A stretch of DNA of 20,606 nt from NCBI GenBank assembly GCA_900547005.1, contig URER01000044.1, forward strand, positions 1 to 20,606. Direction: 5' to 3'. A model generated the notes under the pieces. That model searched no databases. It saw only the letters and a program-made list of their open reading frames with translations, and was not told where the DNA came from. The position numbers were made by a program, and so were the translations under genes. Shown in pieces: positions 1 through 7,159 of this stretch. The stretch's first letter is position 1; every line of letters begins with the position of its first letter. This DNA is from an uncultured Prevotella sp. Lineage in GTDB: Bacteria > Bacteroidota > Bacteroidia > Bacteroidales > Bacteroidaceae.

Positions 1-7
1 AAGCCCA

Positions 8-45
8 TTGGCAGAATTAAGTATGCACTAAATTAATTCCGCCAA
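8..45 (-). terminator. Hairpin downstream of the large secreted-protein gene
   Basis: An inverted repeat lies about 20 bp past the stop codon at 66: TTGGC, one mismatch, GAATTAA, a 12-nt loop, then TTAATTC, one mismatch and GCCAA. That is 12 paired bases. No clear U-tract follows on the minus strand, so it may be a 3'-end stabiliser rather than a true intrinsic terminator. Confidence 0.5.
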
Positions 46-65
46 CAGGTTTTTAAAAGTTTAAA

Positions 66-3000
66 TTACTTAATTACAACCTTTTTACCGTTGTTGATAT
101 AAATACCGGCTGTTATAGGCTTAGAAACACGCATTCCCTGCATATTATACCATACATTGTCATTCGCCTTGTCTGTAGCCGGGCGTATAACAGTAATGCC
201 AGTTGTCTCATTGTTATCAACATCATCAATAGAGAAAAGCAGACAGTATGCCCCCTTAGAGTTTGCCACAGTTGCAGGTTCTGCAATATAATAGTTGCCT
301 TCCTGTACATTGTACTCCAACGGAGTGATCTTTGTGTCTACTGTCAGATATGTAGAGTTCTTACCAGAATAGCTGTTCTCAAGCACTTTCCAGAAGTTCA
401 GAGGCACATTGTTATTAATTCCGTTTTTCTGATAGATATATGTAAAATAATAGTTGTAATATGTCTTGCCTTCTTTCTCTACTGTCTGAGGAACCTGCAC
501 ACTCGCAGTGCTACAATCTTGCAAAAGGTTATCATCCGTAGTGAGAGTCTTGGTATAATCATCCGGCAGTGGAGAGTAGTTCAAATATCTTACAGCTCCC
601 GGTGCAACTACCTTATCATTGTAGAGCAATACACCGCAGTGTGCCGGGATATAGCCGTCTTTCAGTTCACGAAGTTTAACCACATTCTTACCGTCTTTTG
701 TTTCAACTCCATAAGCATAGTAAGCCTTTACTCCGTCTGGAATCCACATTGCGCAGTCGTCAGAGAAAGCGTTCCATCCGCCATAGTTCTTTCCGTTAGA
801 TGCTATAGTGATGTTTTTTGTCTTAATTTTCTTGTCTACGGTATAAAGTGCATTGCCATTTTCCTTCGGGCTCATACCGTTAGGACCAAACACACCACCG
901 TAATAGAAGCGAACAGTATATTCACCGTCAGGCAATGTCCAAAGGATTCCTTCGTTTCCGTCACCGAGGTCAGTGGCTGTAGTTGGAACATTGTTGTTGA
1001 ACTTCACTGCATTGTAGAATGGATAGTCTCTATCGTTGTCTGTCGGTGCCTGAACCGTCCATACACCGTTATTATTTTTGAAATTATCCATATTGTGTTC
1101 GTCTTCTGAGTAGTTGTTGTTATAACTTGCCTCATTAGTGAAGAAGGCGAATCTCTCTCCTTGTTTGAATTTTCCAGTATGAGTATAGCACTGTGTACCG
1201 TGATGAATCTCGCGTGTCATAGGAATACGCTGGGTGCTTCCATAGCCTTCATCGCCGTTGTTCACTGCCGGGCCACCAATATAGAAGCCGTCGAAGAACT
1301 GAATGCGATAAGTTGAGTATGTAGCATTGAAGTATATCTTGTATGATACGTAACGATCCTTCTGATCTGCGGTAAGGGCAGGATTGATAGCCTGACCATC
1401 GTTGTAGCCGTCAGTTCCTAAGTTATGATAGAAGATACCACCTTCCAATGCCTGAGCGTCCATTTGATTCTGTACTGACGGACGGAGCAAACTGTTATAC
1501 ACAGCATTAGAACCGTCAATTTTATTTCCTGCACTGAAAGACATAAAGAAGTTATTCCAGTCGCCGCTCTTCTTTACGGTACACTCATAAACAACAGAGT
1601 CGGTAGCTGTTTCGTCGGTAATGCCAAGCTCTGATAAGTTCAAAGCACTCTTATTATCCAACCAATAACGTTTAGTCATCTTACGATCCTCGCGCAATTC
1701 ACACTTGTAGCCTTCATTACTTGTCTTACCGACAATGTATACTAAGCCAGAAGAACCACCAATAACATTGTTATAATAATCCGAACCCGGACCACGAGAC
1801 TGCAAGAACGCTACAATGAGGTTTCCCGTTACTTTATTAACACGATTATCTTCTTCTGAAGTTTTGTCTCCATTTACAACGTTACCATTGGTAAGAGTTA
1901 CGGTATTATCTAAATTATTCTTATCGGGGTGATAAGTATGTTGTGCATTCTTTGAAGAGAACATAAATGTCAGCGACTTGGCTGTAGCTGCGTAATTATG
2001 CTTATGTATTCTGAAATACTTCACAGAGTTAGCATCTATGTCATTTGTATAAGTGGTGTTGCAAGAACCGTAACCATCCACCAAGTTGCAGGCGCCGTGG
2101 TTATCGTCTGCCAAATTGAACTCCTCGGTTTCGTTATTGCTATAACGATAATACTTACCTTGCTCATCGCATATCTTGAACTTTATTTCATCCTCATACC
2201 ATCGCAATTGGCGGCCTTTCTCTCCATCAATCTTCAAATTGAAAGAAGTAAGGTCTTTGTTCAACGCATCAACAACCGTTGAACCCAAAGTCGGGTCTGT
2301 GTTACGCTCACGGTTAGCTTGGAGCTTGAATGCAACGTGTCCTGCTGGAACTGTAAATGTTGTAGGATGAGCAACGCGTGCGGTATTACCCACATTCTTT
2401 TCAGGTATGATAAGATAGAAAGCCTTCAAATCTTCATCAGCAGGAGCAACACCAGTTGCTTCAATCGTCCACTGCTCTGTACTCTTATTATATGTAGCCT
2501 TGATTGTTATCGTCTCCAAAGTTTTTCCAGATGCTGTCGTAGGCACATACCAATAGTAGTCCTTGCTGTTGCTTATAGTACCGGTAACACTACCTTTCAA
2601 GTCTCCACCCAATGTTATCTGAGTGTATTCGGTCGGTGAAATCCACTGATTCTTACCATTGCTCCAGAAGCGAAAGCGGAACTGATTATTCTGAGTTGAA
2701 GAACCCATATAATCGTTCACTGTGATAGTCTTTGTATATACAGGATTCCCACTCCCATCAGTTGACTGCGTTAAAAGGTCATGCAAATCAGAATTCCAGT
2801 TGTTCTGCCCTGCGTTTGAGCAAAGAGAGAGATTGCCCCAATCGGATGTTTCACTACCTCCACCTTCAACTCCGGTAATCTTCAATGTCCATCCGTTATT
2901 CCAAGTGGCATAAAACTTATAAGACTTATACTTTGAATTGTGAACTAACTTTAAATCATCACCGCTGTCAGATAGATTGTTAGATTGTTCCCCTGTATTA

Positions 3001-3287
3001 TTAAAATTGTACTCAAATCCACCTTTATATGTATTTGTTGCACTTCCATTATAAACATTTTGAAGTACAAAATAATATGTTGTTCCATTTGTCAAGCCTG
3101 TTGCATCAAACTCACCAGAACGGGTATTGTCATCATTATCTACCTTATTCAAATTAAAATCAGAACCACTCTGGCCCCAACCTTTGAAATTGGAATGAAT
3201 TTGGATATCATTCCACGCCTTTATCTCCGTTGGCAACAGCAGCACCATTGCCATGAGTAAAAAGAATGTTGTTGTAATTTTTTTCAT
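66..3287 (-). CDS. Large secreted surface protein with T9SS-like C-terminal tail
   Basis: This is a 1073-residue exported protein of unknown function. It opens with a signal peptide (residues 1-24: KK, then a hydrophobic run, cleavage near IKA). The rest is rich in Asn, Tyr, Gly and Thr, as in Bacteroidetes surface beta-sandwich proteins. Two N-terminal segments end alike, with WTLKITGVE (about residues 132-140) and WTIEATGVA (about 272-280), which suggests a duplicated carbohydrate-binding-like module. The last 45 residues follow the pattern YNMQGxRV...GIYINNGKKVVIK, the Por-secretion/type A sorting-domain-like tail common in Prevotella surface proteins. No catalytic motif was recognised. 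It could be a glycan-binding protein or an adhesin. The gene is followed by a hairpin and preceded by a long leader region with two GC-rich hairpins. The coding call and export are secure; the function is not. Confidence 0.9.
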   Translation of the reverse strand: MKKITTTFFLLMAMVLLLPTEIKAWNDIQIHSNFKGWGQSGSDFNLNKVDNDDNTRSGEFDATGLTNGTTYYFVLQNVYNGSATNTYKGGFEYNFNNTGEQSNNLSDSGDDLKLVHNSKYKSYKFYATWNNGWTLKITGVEGGGSETSDWGNLSLCSNAGQNNWNSDLHDLLTQSTDGSGNPVYTKTITVNDYMGSSTQNNQFRFRFWSNGKNQWISPTEYTQITLGGDLKGSVTGTISNSKDYYWYVPTTASGKTLETITIKATYNKSTEQWTIEATGVAPADEDLKAFYLIIPEKNVGNTARVAHPTTFTVPAGHVAFKLQANRERNTDPTLGSTVVDALNKDLTSFNLKIDGEKGRQLRWYEDEIKFKICDEQGKYYRYSNNETEEFNLADDNHGACNLVDGYGSCNTTYTNDIDANSVKYFRIHKHNYAATAKSLTFMFSSKNAQHTYHPDKNNLDNTVTLTNGNVVNGDKTSEEDNRVNKVTGNLIVAFLQSRGPGSDYYNNVIGGSSGLVYIVGKTSNEGYKCELREDRKMTKRYWLDNKSALNLSELGITDETATDSVVYECTVKKSGDWNNFFMSFSAGNKIDGSNAVYNSLLRPSVQNQMDAQALEGGIFYHNLGTDGYNDGQAINPALTADQKDRYVSYKIYFNATYSTYRIQFFDGFYIGGPAVNNGDEGYGSTQRIPMTREIHHGTQCYTHTGKFKQGERFAFFTNEASYNNNYSEDEHNMDNFKNNNGVWTVQAPTDNDRDYPFYNAVKFNNNVPTTATDLGDGNEGILWTLPDGEYTVRFYYGGVFGPNGMSPKENGNALYTVDKKIKTKNITIASNGKNYGGWNAFSDDCAMWIPDGVKAYYAYGVETKDGKNVVKLRELKDGYIPAHCGVLLYNDKVVAPGAVRYLNYSPLPDDYTKTLTTDDNLLQDCSTASVQVPQTVEKEGKTYYNYYFTYIYQKNGINNNVPLNFWKVLENSYSGKNSTYLTVDTKITPLEYNVQEGNYYIAEPATVANSKGAYCLLFSIDDVDNNETTGITVIRPATDKANDNVWYNMQGMRVSKPITAGIYINNGKKVVIK

Positions 3288-3354
3288 TTTGCCTTTGATT
3301 ATAATTATTGTTGTTATGTTAAGTTACTGCTGAAAATACGTAATAGATAGGTTA

Positions 3355-3419
3355 GTCCGCTTCCGGGTTTCGGAAACGGACACGATGAAGCGGACGGACG
3401 CCAAACGGCGTCAGTCTGC
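3355..3419 (-). promoter_or_regulatory. Two adjacent GC-rich hairpins upstream of the secreted-protein gene
   Basis: The first hairpin (3355-3381) pairs GTCCG, mismatch, TTCCG with CGGAA, mismatch, CGGAC around a 5-nt loop. The second (3391-3419) has a perfect GACGCC/GGCGTC stem with a 4-nt loop and extends outward through two mismatches. Both sit 68-132 bp upstream of the start codon at 3287. They could be leader structures of that gene or 3'-end structures of the transcript coming from 4927. No -7 box was found between them and 3287. Confidence 0.4.
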
Positions 3420-3719
3420 GGTTTTGGAATAAAAAATTACGGTTTGGGTTGCTTAAATTACAGGTTGTACCCCCCCTAAGTTGGCTTCCGTGCTAAACGT
3501 TACACGCAATGAAGCTTTCGCAGCCATACGCTGCAAAGACCAGACAGGCGTAATATGTATCAAAATCGGAGCCATAGGGCAATAGGTTATCGTAATTTTT
3601 GTGTCCGCAAATAGTCGCGGCAAGCAATTTCGGAGGCAAACTTAATAAAATATGTAATAGGTTGGACATTTTTTAACACATCAAATGGCGTTTTTCTTGC
3701 GCAAACGATTGCATGATTT

Positions 3720-3822
3720 GAGGTTATGAGGTTATAAGGTTATGAGGTTATGAGGTGAAATTACCAAAAGACATATCTCACCTTATAACCTGAAAGCGGA
3801 GCGACCTCATAACCTGAAACCT
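3720..3822. repeat. Octamer-based inverted-repeat element, copy 1
   Basis: The left arm is about five octamers of GAGGTTAT with variants. The right arm carries the complement (CACCTTATAACC and CCTCATAACC) around the block AACCTGAAAGCGGAGCGACCT. The element lies directly behind the YhcG gene, whose last codons already read like the repeat. A related copy lies at 16240-16334, sharing the 18-nt GAGGTTATGAGGTGAAAT and the CTGAAAGCGRAGCGACCT block. It probably forms a hairpin in RNA. Confidence 0.75.
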
Positions 3823-3832
3823 TAGATTAGCC

Positions 3833-4927
3833 TCATACCTCATACGTGTCAATCAGTTTCTGAAGCTCTGTTTCTGTCGGGAGAGTCTTTGCAGCGACTT
3901 CGTTAACGACCTTATTTAGTTCATATTCGGCAACGCCGAGTGGCCGGCTGAGTCCTCTGAACGACCATTCCACAACAGTGTTGTCCTTTGATTTGCAAAT
4001 CAAGAGACCGATAGTAGGATTGTCATCGGCCTGTTTCATCAGTTCGTCAACAGCCGAGACATAAAAATTCAGTTGTCCCACATAGTCGGGAATGAACTTC
4101 GTAACTTTCAGTTCAATAACCACATAACATTTCAATCTTGTATGATAGAACACCATATCGGGCATAAACACTTGTCCGGAAGGCATACGCAGCTCCATCT
4201 GCCGACCAACGTATGCGAAGCCCTGTCCCAGTTCTAAAAGGAAACGGGTGATATTTGAAGCCAAAGCGTTCTCGAGTTGTCGCTCCGAGTGATGTTCGGG
4301 CAAATCGGTGAAGCCGAGGTGATAAGGGCTTTTCAAAATTTCTTGCGCCAGTTTGCTCTGCGGTGCAGGCAGCTTAGACTTGAAATTCGTCACGGCAGCA
4401 CCTTGAGCAAAATACAAATCAGACTTGATTTGTGAAGCAAGTTCCGGCCTACTCCATTTATTCGCTATTGTTTGGTTAACATAAAACTGGGCTTCGGGAA
4501 TATTCTTACAATGCGTAAATATTTCAATATGCTGCCCCCACGGTATAAATCCAAAATCCGACGGCATCGTAAATTCGTCAACGGGTCGTTGACGAATTGT
4601 ATCTGCCTGACTATAAAACTCATACCAGCGCTTAGCGTATTTCAGATTTGTCGTGGAAAATCCTTTTTGATCAGGAAATTCCTTCCGCAAATCCAAGCTA
4701 AGCGTATCGAAGAAAGAACTGCCCCATTTGGCTTGTCCGTGCATTTTGCTTAAATCCCGACCCAAAGCCCAATAAAATTCGAGCATGGCAGTGTTGACCG
4801 TAACGGCCGTCTTTATTTGCAAAGAGCGATAACGTTCTTTGAGTGTTTTTAACAGTGAGGCATAGTCCTTGCCAATTGCTGTAATATCTCGTTTGATAAA
4901 TTCCGGTTTCTTTTCTGTCATAGCCAA
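3833..4927 (-). CDS. YhcG/DUF1016-family PD-(D/E)XK nuclease
   Basis: This 364-residue protein matches the YhcG family (DUF1016) in length and layout. The N-terminal part (about residues 15-180) is the helical DUF1016-N domain with the family motifs YWALGRDLS and FPDQKGFSTTNLKYAKRWYEFY. The C-terminal part (about 200-350) is a PD-(D/E)XK nuclease fold: D257 in FMPDMVFY, then E272-L-K274 in VIELK, then Q285 in GQLNFY, so the catalytic set looks intact. Family members occur alone, within type I restriction loci and in defence islands; the substrate is poorly defined. No restriction, modification or toxin-antitoxin partner is visible nearby. M3 (4921) is an alternative start. The final codons (TATGAGGTATGA) run into the repeat array that follows, so the extreme C-terminus may have been reshaped by it. 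A consensus -7 box precedes the gene. Confidence 0.92.
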   Translation of the reverse strand: MAMTEKKPEFIKRDITAIGKDYASLLKTLKERYRSLQIKTAVTVNTAMLEFYWALGRDLSKMHGQAKWGSSFFDTLSLDLRKEFPDQKGFSTTNLKYAKRWYEFYSQADTIRQRPVDEFTMPSDFGFIPWGQHIEIFTHCKNIPEAQFYVNQTIANKWSRPELASQIKSDLYFAQGAAVTNFKSKLPAPQSKLAQEILKSPYHLGFTDLPEHHSERQLENALASNITRFLLELGQGFAYVGRQMELRMPSGQVFMPDMVFYHTRLKCYVVIELKVTKFIPDYVGQLNFYVSAVDELMKQADDNPTIGLLICKSKDNTVVEWSFRGLSRPLGVAEYELNKVVNEVAAKTLPTETELQKLIDTYEV

Positions 4928-4949
4928 TGGGATTGATAGTGTTTAACTG

Positions 4950-4957
4950 CAAAGTTA
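4950..4957 (-). promoter_or_regulatory. Bacteroidetes -7 promoter box for the YhcG gene
   Basis: On the minus strand the sequence reads TAACTTTGC, a perfect TAnnTTTG box, 22 bp before the start codon at 4927. A convincing -33 TTG at the usual 19-21 bp spacing is not present. The expected leader is only about 15 nt. Confidence 0.55.
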
Positions 4958-5397
4958 CAAATAAAATCTGATTTTCAGTTCCGTTATATGACTAATTTTA
5001 GTTCCGTTTTGCAGAGATTTTATGAGAAAAATCTTTACAATCAGAAAACGATTCTCTCACGCTAACGAATGTTAAATAATGGTCCCGTTACTCATTTCCG
5101 ACCGTTTTCCGACCTTAAAAATCCCAACTCAAAACTCAAAATTAGTAATTAAAAATTCCAAAAGTGCCTCCGTTAGAGAAAAATCGGGTTGATTTTTGTC
5201 GAAATTTAGCGTCCTGAAAAACGTGGGAAAATGCCGTTTTCGGCCGATTTAACGTTTGTTGGCTTTCAAAAGTGGCACTTTTAGAATGCGTTTCAGGCCG
5301 TTTTGGAGTGCAACGGGATAGGTTTTGGAGGCCAAAAGTGGCTCCGTTGGCGTCTAACGAAGCCTCCGTTGCAATGTAACAGGGCTTTTTTGAGCTT

Positions 5398-5424
5398 CAA
5401 AAACGGCCGTTTTTGCGCAAAAAC
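5398..5424. repeat. Two interlocking perfect palindromes
   Basis: CAAAAACGGCCGTTTTTG (5398-5415) is an 18-bp perfect palindrome. It overlaps GTTTTTGCGCAAAAAC (5409-5424), a 16-bp perfect palindrome. The middle arm can pair with either side, giving two mutually exclusive structures. The role is unknown. Confidence 0.7.
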
Positions 5425-5589
5425 GAGATAAATATTTGATAATCAGAGTTTTAGCTTAGAATTGGGTAAAAAGCCGTATTTTCGCGTTTTTGAGCGCAGG
5501 CGAGAGTTTGTTTGAAAAAACGCGATTCTGAGAGCGTTATTTTGTAAAGGTTTAATATTCATTAGTCATTGATTACCTATATTCTATAT

Positions 5590-5673
5590 AGTCTTTATCT
5601 CCATAAAGCAAAAGACCCGCCCTGGTTCGCTGTTCTAATGGGAAGCGTGGCGGATTCTATTGTTGCAAAGATA
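5590..5673 (-). ncRNA. Possible small structured RNA with its own -7 box
   Basis: On the minus strand a perfect -7 box TATCTTTGC lies at 5666-5673. The predicted transcript folds as CCGCC (5649-5653) with GGCGG (5617-5621), enclosing a nested CGCT/AGCG stem, and then runs into GTCTTTTGC. A second hairpin, CTTTAT-4 nt-ATAAAG, follows at 5593-5608. No -33 TTG is evident and the U-tract is interrupted. No known RNA family was recognised, and it may simply be repeat-derived structure. Confidence 0.25.
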
Positions 5674-5739
5674 CGAATAATCATTGGTAAGAGTTTTATG
5701 CATTAACATTTATTGTAATATATTTCTATGACTATGCGC

Positions 5740-5769
5740 TTGTTTTGCACAAAATTGTGATTATATTTG
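5740..5769 (+). promoter_or_regulatory. Bacteroidetes promoter for the RteC-like gene
   Basis: The -33 element TTG at 5740-5742 and the -7 element TATATTTG at 5762-5769 are separated by exactly 19 bp, matching the group's consensus. Transcription would start near 5776, about 50 nt before the first start codon. Confidence 0.75.
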
Positions 5770-5781
5770 CAGCCGAATTGA

Positions 5782-5832
5782 GTCATCCTATGAGAAAAGG
5801 ATAAGGAAAAGGATAAGAAGAAGGGGGATGAC
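5782..5832 (+). promoter_or_regulatory. Leader inverted repeat covering the first start codon of the RteC-like gene
   Basis: GTCATCC (5782-5788) is complementary to GGATGAC (5826-5832). The second arm contains the ATG at 5828. Folding would hide that codon and the purine-rich AAGGGGG in front of it. This could mean translational control, or that a downstream start (5894) is the real one. Confidence 0.35.
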
Positions 5833-6331
5833 AAGAATGAAAGACAACAGAAAAACAACAGAAAAACAACAGAAAAACAATGGCAGAAAAACAATGGCAG
5901 AAATGAGAATGGAATCAACCGGAAGCGGCATCGGGTTATGCTGCACCGGAGCGTCTTGCTCGAAAGAAAGCATCGAGAAGGTGAGACGCATCGCCGTAAG
6001 GGAGTTTGTGGAACTGATGAGTATGTCGCCCGACGATGGGCTGAGATGGGCGGGAACGACGTCGGACTTGGTTGAGGTAACTCACGTGGTGTGGGAAACG
6101 GGTGCGATAATCGACGACAGCGGACGGCCTATGGCATTCAAGATGCTCGTTCACCACATATTTAATATATTAAATGCGCGCGAACCGAAACGGCCTGCGG
6201 TGGTGATGAACAACGTGAACACGCGCAAGAATGTGAAGACAGTGCCGCTGATGGAACGCTTCGCAATGCTCTTAGAGCTTGGACGGGAATGCCGCCCGAT
6301 TATGGGCTGCGTAAGACGGCAGGCAAACTGA
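5828..6331 (+). CDS. RteC-like domain protein, start uncertain
   Basis: This small protein is 167 residues from the ATG at 5828, or 145 from 5894. The segment LRWAGTTSDLVEVTHVVWETGAI (about residues 75-97), followed by NNVNTRKNVKTVPLMERFAMLLEL (about 127-150), follows the pattern of the RteC C-terminal region (W.GS..DL.EL.YAL...G.I ... R....TKFLD.L). RteC is a DNA-binding activator controlling excision of conjugative transposons such as CTnDOT; the similarity was judged by eye and the role here is inferred. The first 22 codons are Lys/Gln/Asn-rich and come from near-perfect 10-bp (AAAACAACAG) and 14-bp (AAAAACAATGGCAG) direct repeats, so 5894 (MAEMRMES) is an attractive true start. The gene has its own promoter and is followed, 135 bp later, by the peptidase of the same cassette. 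Confidence 0.75.
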   Translation: MTRMKDNRKTTEKQQKNNGRKTMAEMRMESTGSGIGLCCTGASCSKESIEKVRRIAVREFVELMSMSPDDGLRWAGTTSDLVEVTHVVWETGAIIDDSGRPMAFKMLVHHIFNILNAREPKRPAVVMNNVNTRKNVKTVPLMERFAMLLELGRECRPIMGCVRRQAN

Positions 6332-6368
6332 GTTTCGGAGAGGGCTGGAAATCAATGCGTTACGGCGG

Positions 6369-6400
6369 GTATAGTGAAGAGTATAGCGCAAAGTATAGTG
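6369..6400 (+). promoter_or_regulatory. Three 12-bp-spaced iterons upstream of the M15 peptidase promoter
   Basis: GTATAGTG (6369-6376), GTATAGCG (6381-6388) and GTATAGTG (6393-6400) recur at an exact 12-bp period. The array ends 7 bp before the -33 TTG of the next promoter. The position and regular spacing fit an activator-binding site; the binding protein is unknown. Confidence 0.6.
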
Positions 6401-6407
6401 CTGTTTC

Positions 6408-6438
6408 TTGAAATCGGGCGAAGAATGTAGTACCTTTG
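6408..6438 (+). promoter_or_regulatory. Bacteroidetes promoter for the M15 peptidase gene
   Basis: TTG at 6408-6410 and TACCTTTG at 6431-6438 have a 20-bp spacer, close to the group consensus. Transcription should begin near 6445, about 20 nt before the ATG at 6467. This separates expression of the peptidase from the RteC-like gene. Confidence 0.75.
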
Positions 6439-6466
6439 CAATCGCAAACAGGAAATAAATCTAACA

Positions 6467-6922
6467 ATGAAAAACACAATGGAAAACAAAATGAACCATG
6501 CTGCCGACGAGCATCTGTCGGAACACTTCACGCTGGGCGAGATGGTACGGTCGGGCACGGCGATAAGACTCGGAATAGGAAACGAACCTGACGGGGAGGC
6601 CGTGGAGAACCTGCGCCATCTGTGCTCCGAAGTGCTGGAGCCGCTGAGACGCCGCTACGGACGCATCATCGTAACGAGCGGATTCAGATGTGAAAGGCTG
6701 AACGAGGCGGTGGGCGGTGCGAAAGGCTCGCAACACCTGAGGGGCGAGGCGGCCGACATCCACGTTACGTGTACGGAGATGTGCAACCGATATGCCGAGT
6801 TTATCAGGCAGAACACTGACTTCGACCAACTGATATGTGAGCCTATCGGCGCAAAGGGTAAGCGGTGGCTGCACGTGAGCTTCACCCGGCGCAGGGCAAA
6901 CAGGCACGAGGTAATTAAATAG
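6467..6922 (+). CDS. M15-family zinc peptidase without signal peptide
   Basis: This 151-residue enzyme belongs to the Peptidase_M15_3-like group (D-Ala-D-Ala carboxypeptidase or L,D-endopeptidase fold) that cleaves peptidoglycan stem peptides. The domain covers nearly the whole protein. Zinc ligands are readable: H90 and D97 in SQHLRGEAADI, and H136 in WLHVSF. The typical opening FTLGEMVRSGTA and the segment VTSGFRCERLNEAVGG are both present. No signal peptide is visible, so it should stay in the cytoplasm unless released by another factor, as phage endolysins are. It sits between the RteC-like gene and the HU-like gene and has its own promoter. ATGs at 6479 and 6491 are possible alternative starts. 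An array of heptamers begins at the last base of its stop codon. Confidence 0.9.
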   Translation: MKNTMENKMNHAADEHLSEHFTLGEMVRSGTAIRLGIGNEPDGEAVENLRHLCSEVLEPLRRRYGRIIVTSGFRCERLNEAVGGAKGSQHLRGEAADIHVTCTEMCNRYAEFIRQNTDFDQLICEPIGAKGKRWLHVSFTRRRANRHEVIK

Positions 6923-7063
6923 AGGTGAGAGGTGAGAGGTAGGAGGTAAGAGAAATGCTTTCCCCATTGTGGCCGCAACAGGCTGACGGCCATACATCAC
7001 CCTTTATGACGGTATTCTCTTACCTCTACCCACTTACCTCTTACCTCTAACCCCTTACCTCTC
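6922..7063. repeat. Inverted pair of heptamer arrays (GAGGTRA / TTACCTC)
   Basis: The left arm (6922-6952) is four to five units of GAGGTGA/GAGGTAA starting at the G of the preceding stop codon. The right arm (7017-7063) is six to seven units of the complement TTACCTC. About 65 bp lie between them. The right-arm entry, ACCCTTTATGA-N-GGTATTCTCT, recurs at 8716-8736. The pair may form a 3' hairpin for the peptidase transcript. Confidence 0.75.
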
Positions 7064-7070
7064 AAGAAAA

Positions 7071-7089
7071 TAATGTTTCGCGAACATTA
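7071..7089 (+). promoter_or_regulatory. Inverted repeat upstream of the HU-like gene
   Basis: TAATGTT and AACATTA form a perfect 7-bp inverted repeat around TCGCG, 70 bp before the ATG at 7160. No consensus -7 box was found between 7089 and 7160. It could be an operator or a small hairpin. Confidence 0.35.
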
Positions 7090-7159
7090 ATATGTGAAAG
7101 GATAACAATTCACAATCAATCAATTTTTATTTATCAACCATTAAAAACACAAAAGAATT

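Larger units (their letters stand above)
3288..3832. other. 545-bp intergenic region between the secreted protein and YhcG
   Basis: No protein gene is supported here. From low to high coordinates it holds an AT-rich stretch next to 3287, the twin hairpins at 3355-3419, a C8 run near 3471-3478, about 200 bp with no recognised signal, and the octamer inverted-repeat element at 3720-3822. No tRNA-like fold was seen. Confidence 0.6.
4960..5739. other. 780-bp intergenic region without protein genes
   Basis: I see no credible coding region. The stretch is AT-rich and contains a short CTCAAAA/AATTAAAA repeat patch (5127-5158), several look-alike phrases (AAAAGTGGCTCCGTT, AAAGTGCCTCCGTTAG, CTAACGAAGCCTCCGTT) between 5160 and 5380, interlocking palindromes at 5398-5424, and a possible structured minus-strand RNA at 5590-5673. 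The look-alike phrases suggest decayed intergenic repeats. Confidence 0.55.

Noticed and set aside
5703..5991. Minus-strand frames rich in Phe, Leu and Ser (FFCHCFSVVFLLFF)
   Set aside because: They are antisense translations of the AACAACAGAAA repeats and the purine-rich leader, not membrane proteins.
6367..6400. Iterons as a plasmid replication origin
   Set aside because: There are only three short copies, with no replication-initiator gene and no AT-rich unwinding region attached; a promoter-linked operator fits better.
6461..7000. Minus-strand open frame of 179 codons opposite the M15 peptidase
   Set aside because: It mirrors the real plus-strand peptidase gene, runs through the heptamer repeats and has no recognisable motif.
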